DNA of 64,000 bases from Paenibacillus solani (lineage in GTDB: Bacteria; Bacillota; Bacilli; Paenibacillales; Paenibacillaceae), in the NCBI RefSeq assembly GCF_001277345.1, contig NZ_LIUT01000001.1, forward strand, positions 340,326-404,325, written 5' to 3'. Numbering within the stretch: position 1 is the first letter of the stretch; each line of letters opens with the position of its first letter. The position numbers and the translations under genes are program-made. This document shows positions 46,088 to 54,902 of the stretch, in pieces. The notes beneath the pieces are model-generated. The model was not told the origin of the DNA, ran no database searches, and worked only from the letters and a program-made list of their open reading frames with translations.

Positions 46088-47596
46088 TTAATCCAGTTTA
46101 GGATCAAGCGCATCTCGCAGGCCGTCCCCTAGGAAGTTAAAGGATAGAACAAGCGCGATAATGGCTAGTCCCGGATAAATGGCAAGATAGGAATGCGTCT
46201 CTAGGTATGTGCTTCCAATCTTGAGGATATTCCCCCATTCGGGAATATGCGGCTCAACGCCAAGACCCAAATAACTCAAGCTGCTCGTTGAGATGACAGC
46301 TGCACCGATGGTTAACGTTGATTTGACGATCATGGGTGCGAGTGAGTTCGGGACAATATGCTTGAATATAATTGAAAAATTGCTGGAACCAAATGCTCTG
46401 GCTGCATCGATATATTCAAAGGTAGAGACCAGGAGCACATTCGCCCTCATCGTTCTGGCGTAAGTAGGTATAGCGCCTACGCTGAGTGCCAGGATGAGGT
46501 TGACCGTATTGGCGCCAAAAGCAGCAATGATCGCAATGGCGAGCAAGATGCCCGGAATAGCGTACAATACATCAAGCAAACGCATGATGATGTTATCGGT
46601 ATGACGGCCATAGTATCCGGAAATGGCACCAAGCACGCCCCCGATGACAACGGGGATCGCCGTAGAGGCAAATCCGACAATGAGTGAGATCCGGGCTCCG
46701 AATACGATTCGCGAGAACAAATCCCGTCCGAAGTTGTCCGTACCGAATGGGTATGCAAGGCTTGGCCGCTGCAGAATGGCGCTGTAGTTATTATCAATAG
46801 CCATGCTGTAGTCGAAGGTGAACAGACTGCTCACCGATAGACAGAATAGAAAGATGACAAAGAACAATCCGGACATGGCTGTAGAGTTAGCAGTAAGCTT
46901 CACCCACACGTCGCCCCAGCGGGTCATCGCCGGATTGCCGTTCTTGCGTATCTTCGCAAGCAGGTTGATGCCAAGGACCAGGGCAAATATATTACCCGTA
47001 ATCGCAGTCAGAATGAGCGGAAAGGCAAGCCAGGTCAATCCCGGATGTGCGTAGTCCGCTTTTACATATCTGGCAACGAGAATGAGGGCGACCAGGTGAA
47101 TGACTGCGATTATCAGGAGCACAGCCATCGCTGGCAGGAATGTATTTGAGACGTAAGGCTTGAACAAGTTCAGCGCCGATACGGCGATTACAAACAGCTG
47201 AGTCAACAGCATATAAACGGCAATCGAATATTCAGGCGGTTTTTGTTTCTTGATGAGATTGAATCCGAAAGCAACGGTAAACAGATTTCCTGTAACGATG
47301 CTGAGCAGCTGGATACAGCCCAGCATCCTCGTTGATCGCCGGATTTCTCCCTGGCTGAGAAGATCCCGGCGGATGAGCAGCGTAAGGATAATCTGAATGA
47401 CAGTAAAGACGGCGTAGACCGCAAAGACGGTGAACACCCATGGTTTTATGGTTCCCCCAGTGAAATCAAAGCTGTTCAGAAGCAGGATCACCGTTAAGGT
47501 CAAAGAGATAACCCATGTGAAGCTGGCTTGACTGTACTCGTGTGAGGATTTCAGCTGGTGCTTGGTTTCTTGTTTGGAAAGAAGCTTCTTGATCAT
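46088..47596 (-). CDS. DppC/OppC-type ABC permease with ~220-residue multi-TM N-terminal extension
   Basis: A 502-aa membrane protein; ordinary DppC proteins are about 280-310 aa. The C-terminal ~280 residues form the canonical permease: YPFGTDNFGRDLFSRIVFGARISL, then EYIDAARAFGSSNFSIIFKHIVPN (ATPase-docking loop) and the terminal NFLGDGLRDALDPKL. The N-terminal ~220 residues add about six hydrophobic segments in two similar-looking halves, each containing a GN(L/I)FxxxxGxNLxxK pattern (SIVTGNLFTVAFGFNLIKK and AITGNIFALVLGINLLAK). ATG 47596 follows AGGTG; GTG 47602 is an alternative. It lies 13 nt after the DppB-like gene. Confidence 0.88.
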   Translation of the reverse strand: MIKKLLSKQETKHQLKSSHEYSQASFTWVISLTLTVILLLNSFDFTGGTIKPWVFTVFAVYAVFTVIQIILTLLIRRDLLSQGEIRRSTRMLGCIQLLSIVTGNLFTVAFGFNLIKKQKPPEYSIAVYMLLTQLFVIAVSALNLFKPYVSNTFLPAMAVLLIIAVIHLVALILVARYVKADYAHPGLTWLAFPLILTAITGNIFALVLGINLLAKIRKNGNPAMTRWGDVWVKLTANSTAMSGLFFVIFLFCLSVSSLFTFDYSMAIDNNYSAILQRPSLAYPFGTDNFGRDLFSRIVFGARISLIVGFASTAIPVVIGGVLGAISGYYGRHTDNIIMRLLDVLYAIPGILLAIAIIAAFGANTVNLILALSVGAIPTYARTMRANVLLVSTFEYIDAARAFGSSNFSIIFKHIVPNSLAPMIVKSTLTIGAAVISTSSLSYLGLGVEPHIPEWGNILKIGSTYLETHSYLAIYPGLAIIALVLSFNFLGDGLRDALDPKLD

Positions 47597-47609
47597 GAGC
47601 ACACCTGCT

Positions 47610-49052
47610 TTAGTATTGTTTCATCTTGGACCTGATCCTTGGATCGAAGAACGCGTACAAGATATCGATGATGACATTCACGAGCGATATAGTAATGGCT
47701 GTATAAACGACGCCGCCCATAATGGCCGGGATGTCCGGAATGAATTGTTTGTCTACGATATAACTTCCGATCCCGCTAATGTTGAATACCTTCTCCGTAA
47801 CGGCAGAACCGCCTAGCATCCCGCCGAATTGAAGACCGATAACGGTAATAATCGGGATGATGGCATTGCGGACCGCATGCTTCATCAGAATGGTACCCTT
47901 GCTGAGTCCCTTGGCTCTGGCAGTGATCATATAATCTTCATGAATAACTTCCAGCGTTGAGGAACGCGTCATTCTGGCTACCGAAGCCGTAAGCCCTGTC
48001 CCGAGCACGATCACCGGCATAATCATGGACAACCAGTTGTCCGGATTAAAGGTAGCAGGCAGCCAATGCAGTTTAATGGAGAAGTTCAGAATAAAGATCA
48101 AACCCTGCCAAAAGCTTGGAATGGACAGTCCCAGCAGCGCAACAAACATAAAGGTATAGTCAAAGAACGAATTCGGTCTCGTAGCCGAAATAATTCCGAT
48201 CGGCAATGCGATTGCAATTGCGATGATCAGGGAGATGACCGTGAGCGTCAGCGTAATCGGGAACTTTCTTGCGATGCTTGAGGTAATCTCCTCATTACCC
48301 GAGAACGATTTGCCGAGATCGAAATAGGCGATTCCCTTGATATTGTTCCATAGCTGCGTTAGATAGCCATGATCAAGCCCGTGCATTTTGTTAAAAGCAG
48401 CGATTTGCTCCGGCGTTGCCGTCTCACCGAGTATGTTGGCTGCGGGATTGAACGGCGATAAGTGCAGAATCGTAAAGACAAGCACCGCGACACCGAAGAT
48501 AACGAAGATCGTCATAACGAGCCGCTCTAAAATATATTTTAGATAGGGATTGCTGTACAAAAAAATAAGGATGTACATAAGCAGGCCCGGGATAAGTGAT
48601 ATAATAAAAAACAATGGATTCTCAATAAGAGATTCGAATGTATCGGCCATCGTCAACCGTTTCTGATTGTTCAGCTTCAGTTCCCTGGCGGTCCGTTCTT
48701 TAAGGACTTCCTGGAACTTTGCTTCTGCAATCTTGTCGACTTCTTGCCGAAGCTGGCCTTCATTGATCCTCTGTTTGAAAAAGTCATGCTTGCGTTTCTG
48801 CTGCGCCAAGAGCTCGGAACGAAGTGCTTCCAGATACCCGGCAGCAAGCATCTCGCTGCGTATGCGGTTCTCAGCCGCCGTGTAATCATCCTTCTGTCTG
48901 TGAACCAAATAAAATAGGAAGACCACCAGATTCACGGGTGCCCCCAATATTAATAGTAAGTATTTATAAGAAGGATTGAGCAGAATCTTGCGGTATGTGC
49001 TGCTTATCGAATTTATGAGTCTGTTTGGTCTTGCTGCTTCTGTCCCCCCCAT
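47610..49052 (-). CDS. DppB/OppB-type ABC permease with ~170-residue N-terminal extension
   Basis: A 480-aa membrane protein; usual DppB length is 305-340. From about residue 170 the canonical core begins (LKYILERLVMTIFVIFGVAVLVF). It includes NPAANILGETATPEQIAAFNKMHGLD, the ATPase-docking HEDYMITARAKGLSKGTILMKHAVRN and a typical C-terminal YAFFDPRIR. The extension has one TM (YKYLLLILGAPVNLVVFLFYLVH, about 29-51), a long charged coiled-coil-like stretch (LRSELLAQQKRKHDFFKQRI, about 75-140), and a second TM (FFIISLIPGLLMYILIFLY) before the core. AGGAGG precedes the ATG. First gene of the minus-strand operon. Confidence 0.88.
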   Translation of the reverse strand: MGGTEAARPNRLINSISSTYRKILLNPSYKYLLLILGAPVNLVVFLFYLVHRQKDDYTAAENRIRSEMLAAGYLEALRSELLAQQKRKHDFFKQRINEGQLRQEVDKIAEAKFQEVLKERTARELKLNNQKRLTMADTFESLIENPLFFIISLIPGLLMYILIFLYSNPYLKYILERLVMTIFVIFGVAVLVFTILHLSPFNPAANILGETATPEQIAAFNKMHGLDHGYLTQLWNNIKGIAYFDLGKSFSGNEEITSSIARKFPITLTLTVISLIIAIAIALPIGIISATRPNSFFDYTFMFVALLGLSIPSFWQGLIFILNFSIKLHWLPATFNPDNWLSMIMPVIVLGTGLTASVARMTRSSTLEVIHEDYMITARAKGLSKGTILMKHAVRNAIIPIITVIGLQFGGMLGGSAVTEKVFNISGIGSYIVDKQFIPDIPAIMGGVVYTAITISLVNVIIDILYAFFDPRIRSKMKQY

Positions 49053-49145
49053 AAGATGCCTTTCCTCCTTGTGTCAAATTGCATTATTCCGAGTGATATA
49101 GTATATTTTATTTTAGGATATTTTAAAAGTCAATAGATTATGAGA

Positions 49146-49159
49146 GTAATAGCTATTAC
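49146..49159. promoter_or_regulatory. 14-bp perfect palindrome between the divergent transporter transcripts
   Basis: GTAATAGCTATTAC lies 94 bp before the DppB-like start and 38 bp before the ATPase start. A candidate operator controlling both arms of the importer. No regulator gene is adjacent. Confidence 0.45.
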
Positions 49160-49196
49160 ACTAATGACATATACGCATAATGGCAGGTGAGCAGAA

Positions 49197-50939
49197 TTGG
49201 AACCGATATTGCAGGTTAAAAATTTGAGTGTAGCTTTTCAATCCCGAGATTCGGAGTTTCATGCAGTTCGCGGGGTCAGCTTTGAAGTCAGGAAGGGGGA
49301 GACCCTGGGAATCGTTGGGGAATCCGGGAGTGGCAAAAGCGTCACCGCACGCTCGATCATGCGGCTGCTGCCGTCTCCGCCTTCTTATATGAAGGATGGG
49401 GAGATCCTGTTCCTTGGCCAGAATCTGGCTGAGAAATCAGAGAAAGAGATGGAGAGTATTCGGGGACGCGATATCGGGATGATTTTTCAGGATCCTATGA
49501 CTTCTCTTAACCCGACCATTCGGATCGGAGAGCAAATAGCAGAAGGACTGGCTAAACACCAGAAGCTATCCAAGCAGGAAGCGAAGAAACAGGCATTAGA
49601 GATGCTGAAGCTGGTTGGTATTCCGAACAGTGAAGCGCGTTATAATCAATACCCGCATGAGTTCTCAGGCGGCATGAGGCAGCGTGTTATGATTGCTATC
49701 GCGTTGGCGTGCAGACCTGCGCTGCTGATTGCGGACGAACCTACAACGGCGCTTGATGTTACCATTCAGGCCCAGATTCTTAACTTGATGAAAAATATGC
49801 AGGAGCGCTTCGGCTCTTCCATTATATTAATTACTCATGATCTTGGCGTCGTAGCGGGCATGTGCGACCGCGTGGCGGTGATGAAGGACGGCGTTATTGT
49901 GGAAACGGGGACGACAGAGGAAATTTTCGAAAATCCCCAGCATCCCTATACCTTGAAGTTGTTAAACGCATTGCCGCGTTTGGACGAGAAGAAGAAGGCG
50001 AAGCCTGCTCCGATCATCGTGCCAAGCACGGATTACCAAGGACCACTATTAGAAGTGAAATCCTTGAAGCAGTATTTTGATATGGGCAAAGGTAATGTGC
50101 TCAAAGCGGTGAATGATATCAGCTTTCACATTCAGGCTGGGGAGACCCTCGGAGTCGTTGGGGAGTCCGGCAGCGGAAAGTCAACGACGGGGCGAGCGAT
50201 CCTCCGCCTTCATCAGCCGACAGGTGGGGAAGTGCTGTATCAGGGAATGTCCGTCAATCGCCTTACGCCTTCAGAGATGAAGACGATGCGGCGACATATG
50301 CAGATGATCTTCCAGGATCCGTATGCTTCACTAAATCCGAGATTGAAGGTTGTGGACATTATCGGGGAGGCCCTGGACGTTCATAAACTTACAGGCAGTA
50401 AGCAAGAGCGGAAGAAACGGGTCGAGGAGCTGCTGGATATGGTGGGATTGGATCCTGCTTTTGCTACCCGCTATCCGCATGAGTTCTCGGGCGGACAACG
50501 CCAACGGATCGGGATAGCCCGTGCGCTTGCAGTGGAACCGAAATTTATCGTGTGCGATGAGCCGCTGTCTGCGCTTGATGTGTCGATCCAATCGCAGATC
50601 GTGAAGCTGCTGGAGGAGCTGCAGCATCGTCTGGGCCTGACCTATCTGTTTATTGCGCATGACTTGTCGATGGTCAAGCATATCAGTGACCGCGTTGCCG
50701 TAATGTATATGGGCAAAATCGTCGAACTCGCGGAAAGCGAGGAGCTCTATTCCAATCCGCAGCATGAGTATACGAAGTCCCTGCTCGCTGCAATCCCCGT
50801 GCCCGACCCGAAGATTGAAGCCAAGAAAAAACGGGTGTTGCTGGAAGAGCGCACCGGAGAGGACAAATATAATCTCGAGCATTCGGAGCTTGTGGAAATA
50901 TCGGAAGGCCACTGGGTAGCCATGCCAACCGGAGCCTAA
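49197..50939 (+). CDS. Fused dipeptide/oligopeptide ABC ATPase (DppD-DppF fusion)
   Basis: A 580-aa cytosolic protein with two complete ABC cassettes, equivalent to OppD plus OppF in one chain. First: Walker A GESGSGKS at residues 41-48, signature FSGGMRQR, Walker [13 protein letters not shown]. Second: Walker A GESGSGKS from residue 322, signature FSGGQRQR, Walker [13 protein letters not shown]. The oligo_HPY-type C-terminal extension follows each cassette ([31 protein letters not shown]). The start is TTG at 49197 with AGGTGA 7 nt upstream. It energises the divergently encoded extended permeases. Its own terminator follows. Confidence 0.93.
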   Translation: MEPILQVKNLSVAFQSRDSEFHAVRGVSFEVRKGETLGIVGESGSGKSVTARSIMRLLPSPPSYMKDGEILFLGQNLAEKSEKEMESIRGRDIGMIFQDPMTSLNPTIRIGEQIAEGLAKHQKLSKQEAKKQALEMLKLVGIPNSEARYNQYPHEFSGGMRQRVMIAIALACRPALLIADEPTTALDVTIQAQILNLMKNMQERFGSSIILITHDLGVVAGMCDRVAVMKDGVIVETGTTEEIFENPQHPYTLKLLNALPRLDEKKKAKPAPIIVPSTDYQGPLLEVKSLKQYFDMGKGNVLKAVNDISFHIQAGETLGVVGESGSGKSTTGRAILRLHQPTGGEVLYQGMSVNRLTPSEMKTMRRHMQMIFQDPYASLNPRLKVVDIIGEALDVHKLTGSKQERKKRVEELLDMVGLDPAFATRYPHEFSGGQRQRIGIARALAVEPKFIVCDEPLSALDVSIQSQIVKLLEELQHRLGLTYLFIAHDLSMVKHISDRVAVMYMGKIVELAESEELYSNPQHEYTKSLLAAIPVPDPKIEAKKKRVLLEERTGEDKYNLEHSELVEISEGHWVAMPTGA

Positions 50940-50952
50940 TCGATCAATCATA

Positions 50953-50982
50953 AACCTGTCCCGTCATGGGACAGGTTTTTTT
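50953..50982 (+). terminator. Terminator of the fused ATPase gene
   Basis: AACCTGTCCC (50953-50962) pairs perfectly with GGGACAGGTT (50968-50977), 5-nt loop, followed by TTTTTTG. Confidence 0.9.
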
Positions 50983-51078
50983 TGTTCGAAGTAGAGCGGA
51001 CAAGCCATACATGATCTTTTTTGACGTTTGGCATGTTTTTTAAGAGGAATTGAGCACCCCATGGCAAATATCTAATGT

Positions 51079-51093
51079 TAGGAAGCGTTCTCA
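51079..51093 (+). promoter_or_regulatory. cre-like site before the SGNH hydrolase gene
   Basis: TAGGAAGCGTTCTCA differs at one position from the CcpA cre consensus WTGNAANCGNWNNCW. It lies 67 bp before the start codon. Confidence 0.35.
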
Positions 51094-51159
51094 CGAGAAT
51101 GAGCTTACGAATTTCCAATTGTACGTACATTAGCAGCATACAGATGAGGAGGGAATGGA

Positions 51160-51795
51160 ATGAATCTTTTGCAGCAAGGGGATGTCGTATTATTTCAAGG
51201 GGACAGCATTACGGATTGCGGTCGTGACCGGAACTATTCCGGCAGCTTGGGGAATGGTTATCCGCTCCTGATCGACTCGTTGTTCGGTATGCAATACCCA
51301 GAATTGAACGTGACCTTTTTGAACAAAGGGATTAGCGGTAACCGGGTCGTAGATTTGAATGAGAGATGGCAGGAGGATTGCCTGGATCTGAAACCGGACT
51401 GGCTATCCATCTATATTGGAATCAACGATACATGGCGCCGATATGATAGCGGGGACCCGACAAGCACCCAGGCTTTTAAAGACGGGTACCGGAAATTGAT
51501 TGAACGGACCAAAGAGGCGCTGGATGCCAAGCTGATTATGGTTGAACCGTTCGTGCTGCCGCACCCGGAGGATCGCAGAGCGTGGCGCGAGGATCTCGAT
51601 CCAAAAATCACGGCGGCCCGCGAATTGGCGGTTGAATACGGAGCGCTGCTGGTGCCGCTTGATGGATTGTTTGCGGCCGCGTCGGTGCGCCGTGAAGCTG
51701 CGTTCTGGGCGCCCGATGGTGTGCATCCGTCACCAGCTGGACATGGTCTGATTGCCAAGGCCTGGCTTGAAACGATGGGAGTCTCTCTGGGCTAG
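51160..51795 (+). CDS. SGNH/GDSL hydrolase (carbohydrate esterase-like)
   Basis: A 211-aa esterase with the four SGNH blocks: FQGDSITD with nucleophile Ser16, NKGISGNRVVDL with the block II Gly, YIGINDTWRR with the block III Asn, and a C-terminal APDGVHPSPAGH with catalytic Asp and His. The GDSITDCGRDR opening and overall layout resemble intracellular xylan/rhamnogalacturonan acetylesterases such as Axe2-type enzymes. No signal peptide, so it would deacetylate imported oligosaccharides. AGGAGGG lies 7 nt before the ATG. Single gene with its own terminator. Confidence 0.87.
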   Translation: MNLLQQGDVVLFQGDSITDCGRDRNYSGSLGNGYPLLIDSLFGMQYPELNVTFLNKGISGNRVVDLNERWQEDCLDLKPDWLSIYIGINDTWRRYDSGDPTSTQAFKDGYRKLIERTKEALDAKLIMVEPFVLPHPEDRRAWREDLDPKITAARELAVEYGALLVPLDGLFAAASVRREAAFWAPDGVHPSPAGHGLIAKAWLETMGVSLG

Positions 51796-51860
51796 TACAT
51801 TGGAGGTCAATCATCGCTGGGCATGATGTGGCTAATAGCTTATATAATGTAATGGAATAG

Positions 51861-51904
51861 AAAGAGCTCGGGCATGGTTTTGATGCTGCCCGCAGCTCTT
51901 TTTG
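51861..51904 (+). terminator. Terminator of the SGNH hydrolase gene
   Basis: AAAGAGCT and GGGCA (51861-51873) pair with TGCCC and AGCTCTTT, with a short mismatch, followed by TTTTTG. Confidence 0.8.
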
Positions 51905-52073
51905 TATAGGAATTGAATGTGGGTATGAAACATGGGCTCGCAGCTACCGATACATATATAAATGAAAGAGATTAAGTCTAAAACTGGAATAGATGAAGGG
52001 CTGATGAGAGTTAGAAATAACTTTTATTTTTTTTGCTTGTTTAATGCAGCACAGTAAAGCAAGAAAATAATGG

Positions 52074-52102
52074 TTGACGTCCTCCGTTAAATCCTATAGG
52101 AT
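52074..52102 (+). promoter_or_regulatory. Candidate promoter of the ribose-type importer operon
   Basis: TTGACG (52074-52079), 17 bp, TAGGAT (52097-52102), 48 bp before the binding-protein ATG. The rest of 51905-52149 shows no gene. Confidence 0.4.
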
Positions 52103-52149
52103 TACTTGTATTAATATTCATTTTTTACGGATAACAGGGGGAGAGAGAC

Positions 52150-53268
52150 ATGAGAGGCTTTAAACATGTAAGGAAATTAACGACGCTGGTGCTTGCATTT
52201 ATGATCGTCTTGACTGGCTGCACTGAGTCGGGCAGCGGTGGTAAAGCATCCGGAAAACTGGCGGACAAGGTTGAGAACCTGCCAGCAGGCATTGCAGAGA
52301 AAGATCCGGTAAAGCTGATGGTCGTTCGAAAGATCGGCGGGGATGATCATACGGCCCAATTCCTGGCTGGGGCGAAACAAGAAGGCGAGGCGCTGGGGTT
52401 TAAGGTAGATACCTTCTCGGCAAACGGCGATTCAGCCAAATTTCATGATGCGATTGCACAAGCCATTAACAGTGATTACGATGGATTCATCATATCTCAC
52501 GGAGACGACCCTGCATCGGTTCAAGACGTGAAGAATATTACGGATAAAGGTATTCCCGTTGTCACCTTCGACTCTTTGCCGGAAATTGGTGACATTGCAG
52601 GGGTAACCCAGACATCGCAGGATGACGAGCAGCTTGCGAAGCTCGCGCTCGATAAGCTGGTAGAAGAGCAGGGACCAGACGCCAACATTATATATCTCTG
52701 GGTTGACGGATTCCCACCGATGGTTCGCCGCAATACCGTATATCAGGAAACTCTGAAGAATAACCCTGGCATTAAGGAAGTGGAGCGTTTTGGCGTGGCA
52801 AGCGATCAGACCTCGCTGGATACGCAAAATGCGGTCTCCGCTATTCTGACAAAATATCCAAAAGGCGAAATCGATGCAATCTTCGCAACCTGGGATGCAT
52901 TCGCCATCGGCGCGGCAAGAGCCTTGGAGGAAGCGGGACGCACGGAGATCAAAATTTACGGCATTGATGTATCCAATGCTGATCTTGAACTGATTCAGAA
53001 GCAAGACAGTCCATGGGTGGCTACGGCTGCGGTTGATCCGAAGATGATTGGCGCGATCAATGTCCGTTTGTTGGCCAAGAAGATTGCCGGTGAGGAAACA
53101 CCTGCGGTACATAATCTGGAGCCTGTATTGATTGAGCGCTCCAGCCTAGAGGGAGCAGCCGAAGCGGTCAATATGGTCAATCTGGCTGATATTATCCCTA
53201 ACTGGGGAATTAGCACCGAGTTCGAAGAAGACTGGATGAAGGCGCTGAAGGAAGCGGGCGGCAAATAA
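52150..53268 (+). CDS. Sugar ABC transporter substrate-binding lipoprotein (RbsB-like)
   Basis: A 372-aa lipoprotein (lipobox IVLTGC, Cys24) of the Peripla_BP_4 type used for pentoses, galactose and similar monosaccharides. Visible features: VKLMVVRKIGGDDHTAQFLAGAKQEGEALG, the DAIAQAINSDYDGFIISHGDD block, DKGIPVVTFDS, and DAIFATWDAFAIGAARALEEAG, with ligand-contact Asp and Trp. A GGGGGAGAG site precedes the ATG. First gene of a three-gene operon; a stem-loop between it and the ATPase gene probably gives the binding protein higher expression. Confidence 0.9.
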   Translation: MRGFKHVRKLTTLVLAFMIVLTGCTESGSGGKASGKLADKVENLPAGIAEKDPVKLMVVRKIGGDDHTAQFLAGAKQEGEALGFKVDTFSANGDSAKFHDAIAQAINSDYDGFIISHGDDPASVQDVKNITDKGIPVVTFDSLPEIGDIAGVTQTSQDDEQLAKLALDKLVEEQGPDANIIYLWVDGFPPMVRRNTVYQETLKNNPGIKEVERFGVASDQTSLDTQNAVSAILTKYPKGEIDAIFATWDAFAIGAARALEEAGRTEIKIYGIDVSNADLELIQKQDSPWVATAAVDPKMIGAINVRLLAKKIAGEETPAVHNLEPVLIERSSLEGAAEAVNMVNLADIIPNWGISTEFEEDWMKALKEAGGK

Positions 53269-53285
53269 ACAGCAATATCCATACA

Positions 53286-53316
53286 GGCGCTCTTATCAGT
53301 CATCGATAAGAGCGCC
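53286..53316 (+). promoter_or_regulatory. Intercistronic 12-bp hairpin without a T-run
   Basis: GGCGCTCTTATC (53286-53297) pairs perfectly with GATAAGAGCGCC (53305-53316), 7-nt loop. No T tract follows, so mRNA stabilisation or partial attenuation is more likely than termination. Confidence 0.65.
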
Positions 53317-53342
53317 CATCCTATTTGAAGGGAAGAATACAC

Positions 53343-54902
53343 TTGCAAAGCGTTATTGAGCCAACAACGGCCGCAGTGAGCGACTTGTCATGTGCGGCAC
53401 CCTTACTTGAAATGAAGCGTATATCGATCTCTTTTCCAGGTGTGAAGGCATTAACCGACGTGGATTTTCGTACGACGGCAGGAACGGCCCATGCGCTGAT
53501 CGGCGCGAATGGCGCAGGAAAATCAACATTAATGAAGATTCTGTCGGGGGCATACAACCACTACGAGGGCGAGATTTGGATGAATGGGGATAAAGTGGAC
53601 ATTCGTTCACCGAAGGAAGCGAAGGACCTCGGCATTCAGATCGTTTATCAAGAAGTGGATACGGCACTTATTCCGAATCTGACGGTTGGAGAGAACATCA
53701 TGCTTGACCGGACCGTTCATGATATGGGTAAACGGCAATTGATCCGCTGGAAGGAGCTTCATCAGGAAGCCGAATCGATTCTTGCACGGATGAACATCCA
53801 GGTTCCGAGCAGGAAGCTGGTATCGGAGCTGACGCTGGCAGAGAAGCAGATGGTGCTCATTGCCAGAGCCGTCTCCAAACAGTGCCGAATTCTCGTGCTG
53901 GACGAACCGACCGCTCCGCTCAGCCACAGTGAAACGGAGCAGCTGTTCAAGCTGGTGATTAAGCTGAAGCAGGATGGGGTCGGTATTATTTTTATATCAC
54001 ATCGTCTGCCGGAGCTGTATGCCATCTGCGATGACATTACGATCATGCGGGACGGATTGCTGGTCAAAAGTGACCGCATCACAAATATCGATCAGCCGAA
54101 GGTAGTGGAATACATGCTGGGCTCCAAGATGGAGCAGCAGTTCCCTCACGCAAAGCGAGACATCGGCGACGTTTGGTTCGAAGTGAAGAACATGCAGGAT
54201 CCAGGCAAAATCAATGACGTTAACCTCCATATTCGTCAAGGGGAGATCGTTGGACTGGCCGGTCTTGTCGGAGCCGGGAAAACCGAGCTGTGCCGGGCCA
54301 TATTCGGAGCATCCGAAACTTCGACCGGCGAGATTACGCTGAAAGGGAAGAAGCTGCGCATCCGTTCGCCGTACGATGCCGTTTCACACGGCATTGCATT
54401 GGTCCCTGAGGAACGCCGTCGCCAAGGCGTGTTCGTGGATGAACCGGTGTCCGTGAACGTAACGGCCGCGGTGCTGTCCCGTTTTTCCAAATGGGGAACT
54501 TGGCTTAACTTTGGCAAAGAGAAACAGGCGGCTAGAGAGATCATCGAGTCACTTGGAGTCAAGACTCCGAATGAAAGAGCAAGAGTGAAGAATTTGTCCG
54601 GGGGGAACCAGCAGAAAGTAGCGATCGGCAAATGGCTGCTGGTGGATGCGGATGTATACATATTCGATGAGCCGACCAAGGGAGTTGACGTTGGTGCGAA
54701 GCGGGATATATTCCGGTTGGTGGCCGAGCTGGCCGAGCGGGGGAAATGCGTGCTGTACGCCTCAAGCGAGCTGTCTGAGATTGTAGGCATCACCGATCGG
54801 GTGTATGTGATGTATGACGGCCGCATTGCGAAGGAGCTCACGACACGGACATCCAACGAAGAGGAAATATTGCTTTATTGCACAGGAGGCGGGTTGACAT
54901 GA
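53343..54902 (+). CDS. Sugar ABC transporter ATP-binding protein (RbsA/MglA-like, two cassettes)
   Basis: A 519-aa ATPase with two ABC domains. N-terminal cassette: Walker A IGANGAGKST, then LTLAEKQMVLIARA in place of the classic signature, and Walker B ILVLDEPTAPL. C-terminal cassette: degenerate Walker A VGLAGLVGAGKTEL, signature NLSGGNQQKVAIGKWL and VYIFDEPTKGVDVGAK. This asymmetry is typical of RbsA/MglA/XylG. TTG 53343 after AAGGGAAG is the best start; TTG 53325 would add 6 residues but has no SD. It ends overlapping the permease start by ATGA. Confidence 0.92.
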   Translation: MQSVIEPTTAAVSDLSCAAPLLEMKRISISFPGVKALTDVDFRTTAGTAHALIGANGAGKSTLMKILSGAYNHYEGEIWMNGDKVDIRSPKEAKDLGIQIVYQEVDTALIPNLTVGENIMLDRTVHDMGKRQLIRWKELHQEAESILARMNIQVPSRKLVSELTLAEKQMVLIARAVSKQCRILVLDEPTAPLSHSETEQLFKLVIKLKQDGVGIIFISHRLPELYAICDDITIMRDGLLVKSDRITNIDQPKVVEYMLGSKMEQQFPHAKRDIGDVWFEVKNMQDPGKINDVNLHIRQGEIVGLAGLVGAGKTELCRAIFGASETSTGEITLKGKKLRIRSPYDAVSHGIALVPEERRRQGVFVDEPVSVNVTAAVLSRFSKWGTWLNFGKEKQAAREIIESLGVKTPNERARVKNLSGGNQQKVAIGKWLLVDADVYIFDEPTKGVDVGAKRDIFRLVAELAERGKCVLYASSELSEIVGITDRVYVMYDGRIAKELTTRTSNEEEILLYCTGGGLT

